Shown one piece after another: positions 11,601-25,300 of a stretch of DNA of 64,000 nucleotides. The notes beneath the pieces were generated by a model, which was not told where the DNA came from, made no database searches, and saw only the letters and a program-made list of their open reading frames with translations. Every line of letters starts with the position of its first letter. Within the stretch, counting starts at the first letter, position 1. The DNA is from Lactarius indigo. Taxonomy: Eukaryota > Basidiomycota > Agaricomycetes > Russulales > Russulaceae. The translations under genes and the position numbers were made by a program. The DNA lies in assembly GCA_025766275.1 (NCBI GenBank), contig JAFKAC010000010.1, forward strand, positions 1,798,001 to 1,862,000, read 5' to 3'.

Positions 11601-13263
11601 TGGCTGGAAGATCTCATCAACATCCACGCGCAGATATCATCAGCCTTGCGCGCTATTGTTTCAGAGCAATATCCGATCGTAATGCGCGTCGCCGGGAGAA
11701 TACGAAGTTTCGTGTCGCGTCTGGAAGTCCATCAACCTTACGTTGTCCGACTGGAAAGCACGACGTTGTTGATCAAGCGGCTCACCGGGGAATCCAATAG
11801 CGACTTTGGCGAGTTCATCAGGATCCAACAGGAGCAGGACGAGTGTCACGGGTGGAGCGTAGAAGCCTTCTTGGTCGAGCCAGTGAACAGGCTTGTCGAT
11901 TATCCAATTCACTTCAAGGTAAGAATTTGAACCACCGTCTGCTCGTTCTCGTTCTGAAACTCACATTTGTGCCCAGCGGCTACTAGATGTAACGCCGAGG
12001 GATCACCCAGATCACTTAGCCACATTTTCGCTCTTGCACTGCACCGAAACCATGATTCGTGTGATGCGCGAGGTCAAACTTCAGGAAGAGGAATACGCGT
12101 TAGTCAAGGAACGACTGGGAAAAATCAGTGGGTTGCCTACGTCGGTGCAGCTCGCCCATCGATCAAGAAGGTTGCTAGCCAGAGGAAGGCTGGAGCGCGA
12201 ATACCTTCGGGACAGGGTACGCATCTCTACAAACGGCGGGACTCTTCGAGAGAAAGAAAGTTCAGACCCGGCCACTGGAGTCAGACAATCGAGGCTTATC
12301 AGCGCAATCCAATCGAGAGCGATGCGCTCTGATTCGATGAGGACCACCTCAGAGTCGACTACTTCGATGGCATCGCACTTCTCGCGAGATCTTCCGACTA
12401 CGCCTTATCCATCTCAATGTCTGACGTCGGCTTCGTCATCGACACACCCAAATGTTTGGGACGGTCAGTATGCCGCTCCAAGAAATGCGCGTCATAGCTT
12501 GAGACCCCTCGGACAAGCCACCCAGACCCTTTATACACTCGTCTTCAACGACATCGTCCTCTTGGCATCACCCGCCCTGAGTGGTCGTCATGACTCCGAC
12601 CAGGTCGCGCAAATAGATTCGTGGTGTCTGCTCGAGGGAATAGGCCTCTCCCGCGTCTTGAAGGTGATAGAGGACTCAAATCAGATCGTTTTAGATCTGC
12701 TCCCGGTGGATCCCGAGAATGTGGCAACAGGGGGGATGCCCGACAGCGGGCAGGTCATTATGCTGACCCTTTCGATTCCCTCGACGTCGTCCGCAGGGGT
12801 GCGGCTTGACACGCCCAGCCTATCTCGCTTACGCCAGAACTGGATATCCGCTTTTCAAGAATGTGCCGAGCACACGCTTCGCGCCTTATCATTTCCAACC
12901 CAGTCTGGGAAACTCGTCGCACCCACCCCTGGTGTCGCGTGGGACAATGACGCGCAAACATCTGTCTCTGCGATCATCGCGAGCGGTCTGCCTCTTCCGA
13001 AGAGCCCTTCTACGCAACTTGCAGAGCAGGGCACCGACCCCTCCCAACAGGAGCGAGAGGCCCGCGGTTGGTGGGCGCTACGCTTCCAACAGGTCCTTCG
13101 CGAGATGCAGCACGGTTCCAGTGGCGGCGCGCTAATCACTATCTCTCCTGGCACGTCCGCTCCTAGCCGAGAAACTGCCGGCAAGCGAGTCAGATCACAG
13201 CCTCGCGTTCTCAAGCTTTCGTCACTCTCGTCGTCTGAATCCATAGTCAACCGCCCCCCCTGA
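8630..13263 (+). CDS. Dbl-family Rho guanine nucleotide exchange factor (DH domain)
   Basis: Three exons (8630-9517, 9573-11918, 11977-13263) splice in phase to 1,506 aa. Residues 1 to about 900 are low-complexity, rich in Ser, Pro, Arg and acidic clusters, and probably disordered. A DH domain starts near residue 915 with the helix pattern IKRQQIIWDLCETERAFVRR and continues through VDYPIHFK/RLLDVTPRDHPDH, the typical conserved helix near the DH end, which here spans the second intron. A PH-like segment follows at about 1,200-1,370 (TLVFNDIVLLASP). Such proteins load GTP onto Rho/Rac/Cdc42 GTPases at the cell cortex and control polarity and actin. The start is the first ATG of the long frame. 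The target GTPase cannot be told from sequence. Confidence 0.88.
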
Positions 13264-16200
13264 ACTTGAACCACAACGTGCCTGTCTCGTAAACCCTTCT
13301 ATCTGTGTATGGCCTTATTGTTGTACTGTTACCTTCGTTTGTACTTTGTTGTCTTCGCAATCAATGCAAACGCTGTCGCAAAGAAGGGGGGCCTGGGTCG
13401 AGAACGAGGAGAGATGTCATTCAAGGGCAATTCCGGTGGGAATTCTTGGCCCATGGGCGTCTAGTGAATGATCACATACCACATATGAGAATTGATCTGC
13501 TGATAGGCTCTCTCAGGCCTGTACACCATGCTGTCAGATAAGGTCGTCCACATGCGCAACATTCTTCCTCGATCGTTTTGTTGGCCCTCCATAACTTATT
13601 GACGCAGTTGCCTTTTTTCGTTGCCCGTCTATAATGGGATAACCAACTTGGAATGTGGAGTAAAGAAGAACAGGAAGGAAGGAAGAATATCCAGAAAACC
13701 AACGTAACACGACCGATGGCAGTTGTTCTCATGACACGCAAACGCTCAAACCCGCTAGCTAGTCTATTTGCCTCGCGTCACTTGAGTGCAACGTGCGCTG
13801 CACAAACGGTGACCAGTTCATACAGCGCTGATAGGAGACACGTTCTATGTCGTAAATACATCCTCCTCTCCCACATCTATCCAGGCAAAGGAGGGCGCGG
13901 TGCGCACCTTCAACCTTGATCGACAGGTGCGGCACCGGTTTTGATACCCTCGCCCATTTGCATGTTATGGCAGTGCAGTACTGCCGTTGGACGACTACGT
14001 CTCGTCATCATATGTCGTCCCAGGCGCTGGTACTTGAACTTTGTTTAGGTGTCACCGAGCCTAGCTGAAAGGTGATTGTGTGACGTATTTTTTGTCTGTT
14101 TTTCTGAGAGAGTATGTGTGGGTGTGTCAGGGAAAGGCCATGCAACATTAGCAGTAGCTAGGTCATTCTGTCGAAGAAGTCTTCGACGTCACTGCATGCT
14201 CCAGCCCTGGCCATTCCCAGTGGAGTATTGGGGTAATACGCCACGGAATGTTGCGCCATGGGACCCCAGACGCCAATCTATCAAGTGAGCTCGCGGCGCC
14301 GCTAGGAGCAACTGGGAGAAAGAATCCAACGAAGCGCTTGGACGCAATAATACCCCCGCACAGGCGCTAACAACATTCCATGTACGCGCCTACCATCACG
14401 TTATGGCACTTGGGATGAAGGAGTGCGGGTAGCGCCGATCAAAAGAACTCCATATTGACTTAAGAGCTCCTAGATTAGCAGGCGCCCAGGTACATTGCCA
14501 CTCAGTCGCAAACTAACGAACTGATGTGTCCGGCGCTTGTGTTTGCCTCTTTGGCTCTGTGCGCTCTAGACAAGAATAAAAGCTTTTAACAAAAACAGAC
14601 CTCTCCAAAAAACTGCGCCCAATCTTTATGAACCCCCTTGGTTCTAGCTCTAGACCTAAATGATACACTGATGAAGCGTGTCTGTGGACGGTTGTAGGCT
14701 AAACCCGAAGAGACAAGTGATCACAGCGCCAGCGCTAGCCTTTATGCCACTCACAGTGTGTTCATAGGTTTGCGTAGTATTTCCAAAGAAAAACGTGGGC
14801 CAAGAAGTTGCCGTACCTCAAGCGGCGTAACCAAGATTTGGGACTTCGCTGTCATCGGTATCCCGGAGGTGGAAGGGATAGCACAACTGAACCCGGGTGA
14901 CTTGGGAAAATTTCGGCTGACTCCGTGGGAGAGAAAAGGGATAGAGTTACGTAGCCTTTATTACATGGGAGACGCCGAATCGACCCAAGATAAGGATAAG
15001 ATGTCCCATCCTCAGAGATGCCGTCATTTACTCCCACGGCCACTGGCAGCGATTTCTTTTTTGCGACGGTTTTTCGTGCAACACATGGTGTCCGTGACTG
15101 ACTCGTGCACGGAATGCAGGATCTCTCGTCATCCGCGACTACGACGTGCAGCGTGCAATGACTGACTGAGAATGACGATCCACGGAAACAACAATGCCGT
15201 AGAAATTCCACGGAAATTCTAGTTCAACTTGAAGGTCCAGGGTACAACATTCGACCCCTCGCGGTGTCACCTAGTCGGATTCCAGCGACCGCGACAGCTC
15301 TTTCTGCATGGTGTCGGCGACTGACTAGCGAGAACGATGGCGCACGGAAACGACACAGGCCACGGAAAATTGATGGAAATTCCCGCTTCAATGTTCAATT
15401 TCCGCGGTGTCACCTATCCCACCCCGCCCGATTATCTCGGCTAAGGCTCTTACCGTACCGTAACTACAGCACCACGAGAGGAGGGGTGCCCAAGCCGGCG
15501 GGGCATACCACCACGTAAGAGGGTGGCTCTCGACTCTTGACTGCTGTAAGCGCTGAAGACCCGTCGCCGGAAAAGCGAGTCTCAATGGGGCTCGGGACAT
15601 CACGTCCCTTGCGTTCTAACCCGCAAAATTGCGATGTGTCGCGTGGGTTGAGCACACCGTTCCGTCAGTTTGTCGGCACAACTGCACGCGTTCGTGTGTC
15701 TCGTGCCGGTCACCTGGCCGGTTGGTGATCGGCGAACTCCGAAGTCATCGCTTTAGACATCGCGAGAATGTCGTGCACAAGGTTCGTAATGTTTCCCCAG
15801 GCTCTCCTCCACCTGCCTATTGAAAAAAGTGCGGATGACTGCTGACGATTCCGCCCGCTCGCCTTCAAGAGGGTGACATACCCAGCCGTATCCTACTGGG
15901 GGAGACTCGGAGTTCGCACCCACTGTCACTGCCACCAGACCAACCGACGAAACACTTCTCGTCTTCCAATTACTAGAAGTACGCGTCTGCTATGTGGCGT
16001 CTGGCATTCGTCGAAGAGACCGTTGAGAGAAGAGCCATCGCGTGGAAACACAAGACCACGTTTAGCCTTTTTTGCATGGTGCGTCATGCATGCGGCTACT
16101 TATCAATTCGCAGGCCCCCGCCAAAGGTGTGCTGTGTTACAGTACTTGTAAAAACCCGAGTAGCATCAGTCAGCGAAGAACTCAAAGATGCTCCCCGGTT

Positions 16201-18665
16201 TTCAAGTGGGCCACCACTGAACATGCCAAGGGTGACAGAGAAGGTGTCGTGACTACGTCCGGGTGGCTGAGCGGTGTGGACCACTCGCCGATGGGCTGAG
16301 CAAGCAGCGATGATAAAATATCAATCAATCAATCAAAGCGGATTTGGGTGGACGGCGGAGCATTTCAGGACGTGGGAAAACACCAACGCCACCCGCGCTC
16401 CGCAAAACCGTCCCGGTTTCCCCGTGCCGCATCCGCATCCACCTCAAAATGAAAGATCTGCAAATGTGTATCAGTGGCGTGGCGTGCCTTGCGATTAGAC
16501 AGAGCGGGAGGGTACGGTAAGCACAAAGAGTGGGGCCCCTCTCGTAGCAAGTAATCGACTATCGACGGTCCGCACTCATAGCCATCGAGTGGGTCACTTT
16601 TCTTCCCTTCTCCCTCTCCACCCCAGCTGCCCCCACGGGGTATCACCAAAGTGGGCTATGATGCAGTCACCTGGTAGATCTGCATGGAGGAACAGAAGCG
16701 CGAAGATATGGATACGGATACGGAGTTACGCACCGTCGTTCGTGATGCGGAGTAATAGAATGATACGTGATAGGTCCATCACCTTGTTTTTCCTCTACTA
16801 TGCCTGAACTAACTTCCTAACCACCGGCCAGATAACCGTGACTACGTGCGGTATCGCGGAGTCCGGGACCGAGAGCCGATATCAGGGTGGTTGGATGAAC
16901 GCTATGAAACGCGGAGGTGTCAACGCGCCAAGCGCCGTCCATGCGTTGAATGAATAGAAATGGTACGAACAGCCACAACCCCAGGTCGCATCAAGGCTAC
17001 GCGCCAACATGCATCTCCATGTAGGCGCATAATACTCAAAGATGGCGACAGCGCCTATTTCGACTATTGCGTCCGGCGCGGGTGAACTGATTGCAGATGG
17101 CCCAGTGGAGGCCCTGAGACTGTATGATGAGAGAATTGATCAATGTCCCCGTTGACTCCGCTTCATTACTGGGCTGCGGTGTCTCTGAGCGGAACAAGTA
17201 GATTTATTGAACAAGCCATGCGGTTCTCCGTTGTTCTGAGGGGATGTCGTACAATACAACCAACGCACAAAACACTGAATCGGGAATTCACCACCTCCTT
17301 AGCCACGTTTGGAAAGTAATTTGTTTAAGTAATAAAGCCATGGTCAGTACCGGCCCGGGTCCGTGAACGCGACAAATCGCCGTGTCACCCCCCTTCAAGT
17401 TCGCGCAATTCTTGTCAAAAAAAAAAGGAATTGAATCGTGCGAGGAAATGTTACTAGACATTTGTATAGTTGATCTGTTAATTATTAAACCAGGATTGTG
17501 CGAGAAATTCGAAATGACAGAAATATGAGGAGTCCTGTGGGCCTCTCAGTGGTACTGCGGTACTGCTATTGTATCACATTTCAAGTCTTATCTGCCTGTC
17601 CACCAATTGCGCTCCCCAGGGCTAGGAGACAAAACTTTTTTGTTCTGGGATACAGGCCCGAGAGTGGGGAACCGTTTCGGATTTGTTCTCTGGGATATAG
17701 ATGGATTTAGAGGAAATTGCTTCGCCACGAGACGTCGGGCATCACACACAATGAACGAAAGAAGGGAAGGTGGAAGACGCTAGACGCCAGGGATGTGCGC
17801 CACGGCGGACATTGGGTCTGTAAAAGACATGCCCGAGTTGACAACAGACGCGCACCGGGGGGGAATCTCCGGTTGGTGCAAATGGAAGCAGGGAACCAAT
17901 TTGAGGGTCTGGGGGAAGATCATGACGGAGAGAGAGGCATTGAATAGATTAGCCCCCCGGAATAATTTTTGGTTGAGATGGCATTGGGTCGAAGATTGGT
18001 AGAAATCTGGTTGGAAATAGACGCACGTGGTGGGAAAGGCGGAGGGCGATCGGCGTGATGGCCGGCCACCACATTCGCGCCCGATGAGGCAAGGACGGGG
18101 GGCCAGACCTGTCTCTTTCGACTCGGACAACTTGCATTCTCCAACGCTTACAGTATACAGATACCGTCAGAGACAGATATGAGATAACGAAGACGCACGT
18201 TGTCGTTCCACACTTGATCATTCGTGGGCCTGACCTTGGAGCAAGGAGCACCAATGCAGGAGGACGATAACAGTATCACTCTGTCGCTTCCATTGGGACA
18301 TGAAGGAAACAATAAAATTAGGCAGAGGGGGCACAGCGTCATCTATGATATCGTCTCATCAAAATGTAAAGTACAATGGGAGCTAAGAGGATTCCCGTGG
18401 GATTGCCGCGGACGTGCAGAAGGGTAATGCATGCACGGCTACCCTACCAGCGGGCCCTCCGAAGAAGCGGTTACCCCTGCGGACAGCGCCGGAGAAGGCA
18501 AGGCGCAGATAGAACACCTAGAGTATCGGCTAATCTCGTCGCACGAATCTGCGTATCCCCACAGCATAAGGGACTGGATCGCATGCGTTGTTCACGGAGG
18601 AGGGGCGTATGTAGCAGGAACGGGGGTTGATGGTGATGATAATAGGGGTGCTTTCCCAACGCGAT
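13264..18665 (+). other. Gene-poor intergenic region
   Basis: 5.4 kb with no gene I can support. Frames of 60-135 codons occur on both strands but lack motifs and consistent splice extensions. Imperfect direct repeats occur at 15040-15250 and 15285-15415, sharing GACTGACT, CACGGAAAC, CCACGGAAA and GCGGTGTCACCTA in the same order. TCAATCAATCAATCAA near 16318 and a run of A near 17420 are simple repeats. The region may hold decayed mobile DNA. Confidence 0.5.
15040..15415 (+). repeat. Two imperfect direct repeats
   Basis: Units at about 15040-15250 and 15285-15415 share an ordered set of short blocks (CATGGTGTC, GACTGACT, CACGGAAAC, CCACGGAAA, GCGGTGTCACCTA). They are too diverged to classify. 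Confidence 0.45.
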
Positions 18666-20057
18666 CTAGCACCCGTTAAGCTCCCGGCGTAACGCCTCCG
18701 CCCAGGCCATGGCAAAGTAGCACACGCCCATCGGGACGCCGCACTTTATCAATACTTCGTTCCAGTCCCAATGTCTCCCACCCCAGCGCCCGCCGAGTTT
18801 GAGCCGCCAGCTCTCGCTGCCGCTGCTGGACTCCCACCAGAGGTTGCTCGTCACCCATAATTGGACAGCTCGAGAACATGTTGTGAAACTGCCGATTGCG
18901 GCCCAGCAGACCACCGGCCGTTGCTCGTGTCCGATCAGGACCAGGCTGAAATGTGTTGCGGGCCAGCAAATGGCCTGGAGCGCCAGTAGCCGAATTAGGG
19001 TGGACAATGGAGGATAGTAGACCTTCCATCTCTGGAACAGGCCCGTAGTGAGGCTGAGGCACTGGTATCCAGTGAGAGCGGCCTAGTGTGATGACGAACA
19101 AGACACATGATATTGTGAGACGCGTATAGAAAGAGAAGGGAAAAGCGGCGACATACCCATAAGGCAGATACGGCGTAATCAATTGGTGTAATCTTTGCAT
19201 TCATGGGCGCATAGAACGCATGATAGAGATTGTAGAGTACCCCAAACACCGCGGGTACGATGGAGAGCATGCGGGACGCCTCGAATAAGACGGGGGTGAT
19301 GAGTTGTTCGAGGGTATTTGGCGGCACGAGCGGACCGGAGACTGGTACGATACGCGCTGTTGGCAAATGCCTCGGCTAAGGAAAACATGTTAAAATTTTG
19401 ATCTGAAAACGGGGGGCCATGAGGCTTCCTTACAGGTTCATCCGCCTCAGTTTCTGTCTCACCGGCACCGAGCTGGCCAGGGGCGGTGGTGATGCCCTTG
19501 GAGTGTCGAGGAAATATGCGCGAGCGAAAGGCTACGCCATTGCCAAGGTGCTTTGCGGTATAGATCATGCTATCTTCGTCTTCGTCGAAGAGGTCTGGAT
19601 CGGATTCGCTGTCCGAAGATGCGCCTTGGGGACGCATGCGCTGTGGCGAGTAGTGCGCGAGGAATGTTGCTGTCGAAATGTTTTGCGAGAGGTGTGATGA
19701 AGAGCGAGACTTGGTCGCAAGTGGGAAGGGCGTGTATGGTGGTGGGGAACCCAGGTTGGATATAGATTTGCGGGGACGCACGACGGGCGGGGAGGATGGG
19801 GTGAAGAGAAAGGGCTGGGACAGAAAGGGAGAAGGCGCTGCGGTGGCAGAGGACGCGCGCTTGCGGGTGGGAGTGCTATTACTAGATGAAGAAGTGCGCT
19901 TGCGAAAATGAGGTGAGGGATTGGACGGGCCAGGCACTGGAGGAGAAGACGAGGTGGTGTGGTGTCGGTGGTCAGAGACGGTGGTGAAGGTGAGGTCAGC
20001 GCCAAAGCCGCCTTGAAGCGCGTGACTCTTGGTTCTTGTTCGCCTAGGGTACGACAT
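18666..20057 (-). CDS. EOS1: EOS1-type N-glycosylation protein (ER membrane)
   Basis: Three exons on the minus strand (20057-19434, 19375-19157, 19082-18666) give 419 aa. The N-terminal 190 residues are Ser/Pro/Arg-rich and probably cytosolic. The C-terminal half is hydrophobic and carries signatures of the fungal EOS1 family: LIRLLALQAICWPATHF, RPVVCWAAIG, the following LWVTSNLWWES segment, and the tail HWDWNEVLIKCGVPMGVCYF. EOS1 is an ER membrane protein linked to N-glycosylation and oxidative-stress tolerance in yeast, where it is 366 aa. Introns are 58 and 74 bp; both restore the conserved frame, which fixes the model. The next gene upstream on this strand is Argonaute. Confidence 0.88.
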
Positions 20058-22399
20058 ATTTCGTGCTCGGGTGAGATGCGAATGCCGTGGTTAAGTGGAA
20101 TATCCTGACACACCTTTCCCTTGCGTGCGACGCTTTTATAAAGAGAGGATTCGATGAGTGAGGCAGAGTGCTTGTTGCCTATTTTGATTTGACTAAGACA
20201 AATTGGAAAGGAACGACTTGCCCCTTCCTCAATGGACTAAAGAACCGTCCCTCTCGTCATCTCGACAGAAAAGGCAACCACTGACAGGCCCAGCCCGACA
20301 CCAGCCCTTGTCACCCTCCCTGCTCTTTCATCCACATTTCAAAGTCCTTCCCACATGCCCACACCCACGCCCACGCCTACCTTCTCACCTCTTTCCTTGA
20401 CTCCCCATCTCCTTTCAACTTTGGTATCCTCATAACGCGGTCAGCTCTTTCTTTTCAGCCACACGGCAATCAGATACTCTCCATTCTTTCTCGTCCCGTT
20501 GGTCCGAGCGCGCGGTCTCACGAAACGCACCTTCCAATCTATGTCTGATGGTGATTCCGGCATTCTTCCGCGCTCAGCTCGCTCATAGATAACACCTTGC
20601 AGCGTTACGAGTCGTTTCAGGGCACTCGCACCTATCAGCGTGTCTATAATAAAAAGGCGCCAAGCTGGTTGCAGCAACGCTTTCCCCGCTTGCATAACCG
20701 CTCAGGATAAGATCGTGATCTCGCTTGTTTAATGCCCCTTGCTGTTAGACGATATATAATACACTTTATCCCATTCCGTTCGACTTTCCGTTCCGAGACA
20801 ATGCGGCTTTGGGAGCGAAATTTCCGAGGGGCCGACTTTTGTTTTTCCGCATGTTCACTGTTATTCTTGCTCGCTGTCTGCTAACTACTCTTCGCGACCG
20901 GTGAAAAACCTTGCTTACATCCGTTCATAGAACGGTGGTAGCCCGATCTGCTTCTGTTTCAGGTTTGATGGGCTCTTCGTTCTAGAGTCGCTTCATATAC
21001 GGATCTAGATGGGTGGCTTCGGCCGGCCTGGAGTTGTCGTCAGTTTGTCTGCTGGGCGACCAACAGTGTTGCAACAACAAGAACCATCACGTACACGACG
21101 GTCCTCTGAACCGAGCGCACGCACACAGCTGGCGCATCACCGGTCCGACTAGAGAACACCACTACCCCGGAGCCCACTGGGGAAAACAAAGTCCGATTCG
21201 GTGGAATATACGTCGTTTGGACGTATTGGCTGACGGCAGGCTCAGCGCCTCCAAAGACTGACCTACCGGCGCCTATCAGCACGCAACTTCTCTTCTGCAG
21301 AGCCATATATCCCCACGGTCATCCGCCAGGGTCAGGCCAGGAGTATCGGCACGGTCGTAGGACAATTGTCTTTACGGGGCAAGAGCCTTGCCCACTCACC
21401 CACATACGAGGCAAACCCCGGAATACGTCAGGGTCGGCCAGTGAGAAGTGAGGTCGATCGGGAATACCGCATCAAACCGTCCCACGACCTGCCGGTTCGA
21501 TGGCGTCTAAGTGTCTTCGCTGGTTGCGCAATGTGCAAGGCCTGCATCCAAGGAAAGCGCTTCTCCATCTCCAACAGAAAAACCAAAGGAGTTAACTGCC
21601 TGTCCTGGGCCAAAAGACCTCAAGCGACCCATGTGCCATGTATGGCATGGAGGAAGAAAGACAAGCCGTGTCTTATCAGCAACTCAGCAAGCTCACACGG
21701 CCGCCTTTCCCCGCGTCAAAATATCCGCTTCTGTGTGTGGGTGTATCAGCATGGAGTCACTAATATGGGGTTCTAGCAAGGAGCGAGCGAAGCGCGCTGC
21801 GGTTTGATTATCCGCATCGGCGGTTGTTCTGTTTTTGGTGGACACGGCGCCAAACCTGGCGGTAAAGTCTGGCAACGGTTGGGTAGTGGTAGGTCCCGAG
21901 TCCTCTCCTTCCACCCCCCTGCCCCCTTCTTCCCTATCACTACGTCTGTGGCTTTGCATGACTCACAAACAGTCGAAGTTCGAAACGTTGATACTGTCCT
22001 CTGCAAGACTATTTATCGGCCTCGAGAACTCCACGGAGAAACCTCGCAAAGAAGAACTTTCATTGTCGTCGTAATTAATGGCGCATATGACGAATGCGCC
22101 TCTTATTAGGAGCGAGGGGGATCGACGTGCGGATCACTTAGAATGTTCTAAAGGGCTCGATTGTCTCGTACGGATAGAATATGGATAGAAGATACCACAT
22201 GAATATCGTGTGTGGGGGAAATAGAACACACCTACATCGAGCGGAACGGGACGGGCGTTACGGAATTATGAACGCATCGAAGCGCGAAGGGCCAAAAACA
22301 CAAAACATAACAAAAGCACAAACTCTGGCCGGACTATACATTTTCACTATACTGCTGTTACTGGTGCTGAGGTATACTGCGACTGCGAACAAGAAAAAG
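20058..22399 (+). other. Intergenic region between EOS1 and Argonaute
   Basis: This holds the promoter of EOS1 (CTTTTATAAAGAG near 20133 is a TATA-like candidate about 80 bp upstream of the ATG) and the 3' flank of Argonaute. An 84-codon minus-strand frame at 20441-20695 and a 136-codon plus-strand frame at 21366-21776 have no recognised motif, so no further gene is called. Confidence 0.5.
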
Positions 22400-25300
22400 C
22401 TAGAGGTAAAACATGACATCCTGCAAGTTAGGGTGCAGACCGTTGCCCCACATACGCTGCGCGGCCTCGTACACGCGCTGCTCTGCCGCCTCGCGCGCCA
22501 TTTTCATCGCCGCGCTGCTGGTCGTGCCGGCGCCACCGCCACCGCCACCGGTGCTAGACGCGGTGTCGCTCCCTCCGCCCTGGTTGAGGAATCCTTGTAT
22601 CCAAAAGCGCGCCTGCTCGCAAACGATGTCGGCGTAGTACGCGGGCGGGACGAGGCTGACTGCCTTGGTGGCACGCGCATAGAGATAACTCGCAGCGTGG
22701 ACGCCCTGCTGGACGGCGTCGGCGGTGAGGGAGCTCTCGTCGTAGACGACGACGTAGTGGGTCGGGCGGACGGTGCCCTGGAGGCCCGCGTGCGCCTGGA
22801 GGTAGAAGTCGAAGTCGACCAGGGACGTCACCCCGCGGTCGACGACGGTGCCCGGGCGCGTGTTGCCATTCTTGTCCGCGTGTTCGGAGTCCGTCGGGTA
22901 GAAGCGCGCGTGGTGCCGCTTGCCGCAGATGAGGATGCTCAACGTCGGCCGGTACCGGGGGTTCTTGGGGTCGATGCGCTTGAACGCCTCCAAGATCTGC
23001 GGCAGCTCTTTGTTCACCACCATATCATACTGGCCCTGTGAAACGCGGAGATTCAGTTCGGAGGTGTGGCCCGGCGTTTGACGGATAGGGGTGTTACCTC
23101 CGATACACCGTCGCGGAATACGATTATACGTTTGGGAAGCACATTCGAGCGCCGGCGGAACGCCTGCAGCCGCTCGGTCATCATATCTGCGAGCTCCGCA
23201 ATACCCTGTGATCACGAAGGCCACCGAGTCAACCACACGGAGAAATAAACCAAAAAAGGACTCACCTCCTGTTTGCTCTTCTGGAGGCGTAAACTGGCGG
23301 GGAATTGGACAAAGTCTTTGTCGACACTCGCGACAACACCTGCGATCGAGGGTGTGCCCGCAACGCTGGCCGGACCTGGATGCGTGACGTCGATCCCGAC
23401 CAGCATGGTGGGCTCACGCGTGAGCCACGCGAGCGCGTCGCCGGCGAGGCGGTGGTTTACCCCGCCGAGCTTGGTGTTGATCTTGAGTGCGACGTTAGAG
23501 AGGTACTGGTCTTGTCCTCTTTCCTTGAGCGCCTTATCGAGCAGCAGGCATTGCGTGCGCACGCCGAACTTGACGGAACAAAGTCGCTTGATGCCCGGGT
23601 AGATGAAGTCGTCCCTCTTCTGCAGCAAGACAAGAATAAAGGAGATGGCCTTCGGGTCCCCGAAACCCTCGATCGACTGTTCGATGAGACTGAGCGCCTT
23701 TCGGCGCCCCGGATCTTCTCTGAGAGGAGGTAGGGCGGCAGTTGGCCGAATCACGGGAGGGGCCGCGCCGAACTCCAGCCCGCTGTTCCTGCACTTCCCG
23801 GTGAACGCATCGATAAAGCCTTTTAGTCTCGGGTCGTTGGGGCCCTGAAAGTTCAGTGCATCTACGCCATCGCGCACTGCGAGGACCTTCCAGTTCCCCA
23901 TCTTGCCGCCGTGGTGGAACTTGACGTCCAGGATGTTCCAGCTGCCATTTGCGACGCGAGGGTTACCCTTGCGATACGTCACGCTAGGCGCCGGCAACTC
24001 GCGCCCAGGAATGACCGTCATCTGAGCAGAAATGCGAATGCCGAAATTACCAAGCACTGGAGTGGCGGGTTCGATGCCCAGGCGAGGCAATCCAGTCCCC
24101 GTGATGAGACCCGCGTTTGCGGCAGGCCTCCGACTTGCCACCCTCAGCATTTCTGAGGTTTCGTTCGGACCGAGCTTTCCAAGGTGGGGCTCTCCTGGTT
24201 CGATGGTGCACAGTTCTGCGGGGATATAACGTGACTTTCCGGGAGCACCAACGTCAATGAGGGGCATATCGTCCGGATGCTGCAAACGAATGTTATGCTC
24301 TGAGGGAATCGGTGGGTCAGATTTTACGGGTGTCGAGTCACGCGAGCATGACCTACTTCTTAAGAAGTACTCCTCAACGGAGACTGTGCCACCCAGCTCT
24401 TCGCACGGGAAACGATGTTTTCTGGCAGACAAGCCTAGTACAACGCGGCTTATTGTCTTAACGCGTTTATACCCGAGGTATGTCGTGGACACCTTGACCT
24501 TCCTCATGAGCTCCCGAGGCGCCGCATCGAATGAGCCCATCCCAAACGAACGCAGTGCATCAGAAAGCTTCCCAGGTTTGTGGAATGCGGACATGCATAC
24601 GTTGATGTTGACCATCACAAGCTTGTTGCATGGGCGAACAGACGAGTAGAAACCCATGAGCGCAAAAAGGTTTTCACCGATTTGTGCTCTGTTTTCGGGG
24701 AAGAAATAACGGTTCTTTCCGAATCGGTAGCCTTGCTGAGCTGCTTGGCGTTGCACGACAAGATTGTACGCGCTTATGACCGGATCCACGCTCTCGGACT
24801 TGTCGATATTTGCCACGTCGCCATTCATGAACCTGCAAAAAAAGTGTAACACATTCGTGTTAAGCGGCGATCACAACAACGGCAACAACGTAGACTCACT
24901 GCCTCAACGGCGCTGTGGACAGCTCCCTCAAGAAAGTGACCTCGACGGTGTACTTGTCAGCGTTTCTCGCAGGCTGCTTCTCCCCGTCCTCGAAAAAAAC
25001 GACGGTCCCCTGCAGCTCGGGCAGCTTCTGCGCCGCGACGAGGCGCTGCGCACCGTCGTGCGCGAACATGTTTGCATAGGGTCGCACGGCCTCGGTCTGC
25101 TCGAACAGGGCGAGGATCCGACGCTTGACGCGCGCCTTCTGCGACTTGGGCTCCGGCTCGATCTTCACCACGTATTCGAATATCGTGTCCTTGGTAAACT
25201 CCAGCGCGAAGAAGTTGGCCCGTAGCGCGATCACACTCCCCGCTGTGCCGTACCCGGGGCGAGCGGGCCGCTCGGGCCCGGGCTGCGCACCGCGGACGCG

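Noticed and set aside
14758..15165. 135-codon plus-strand frame in the gene-poor region
   Set aside because: No motif, no splice extension, and it overlaps an equally long minus-strand frame and the diffuse repeats.
16255..16310. tRNA-like string CCGGGTGGCTGAGCGGT
   Set aside because: Resembles the D-arm of a Ser/Leu tRNA, but no anticodon arm, T-loop (GTTCGAATC-type) or acceptor pairing follows.
22181..23041. 286-codon plus-strand open frame
   Set aside because: Antisense to the PIWI exon of Argonaute; composition (Val/Arg/Ala/Asp-rich) is that of a complementary-strand shadow.
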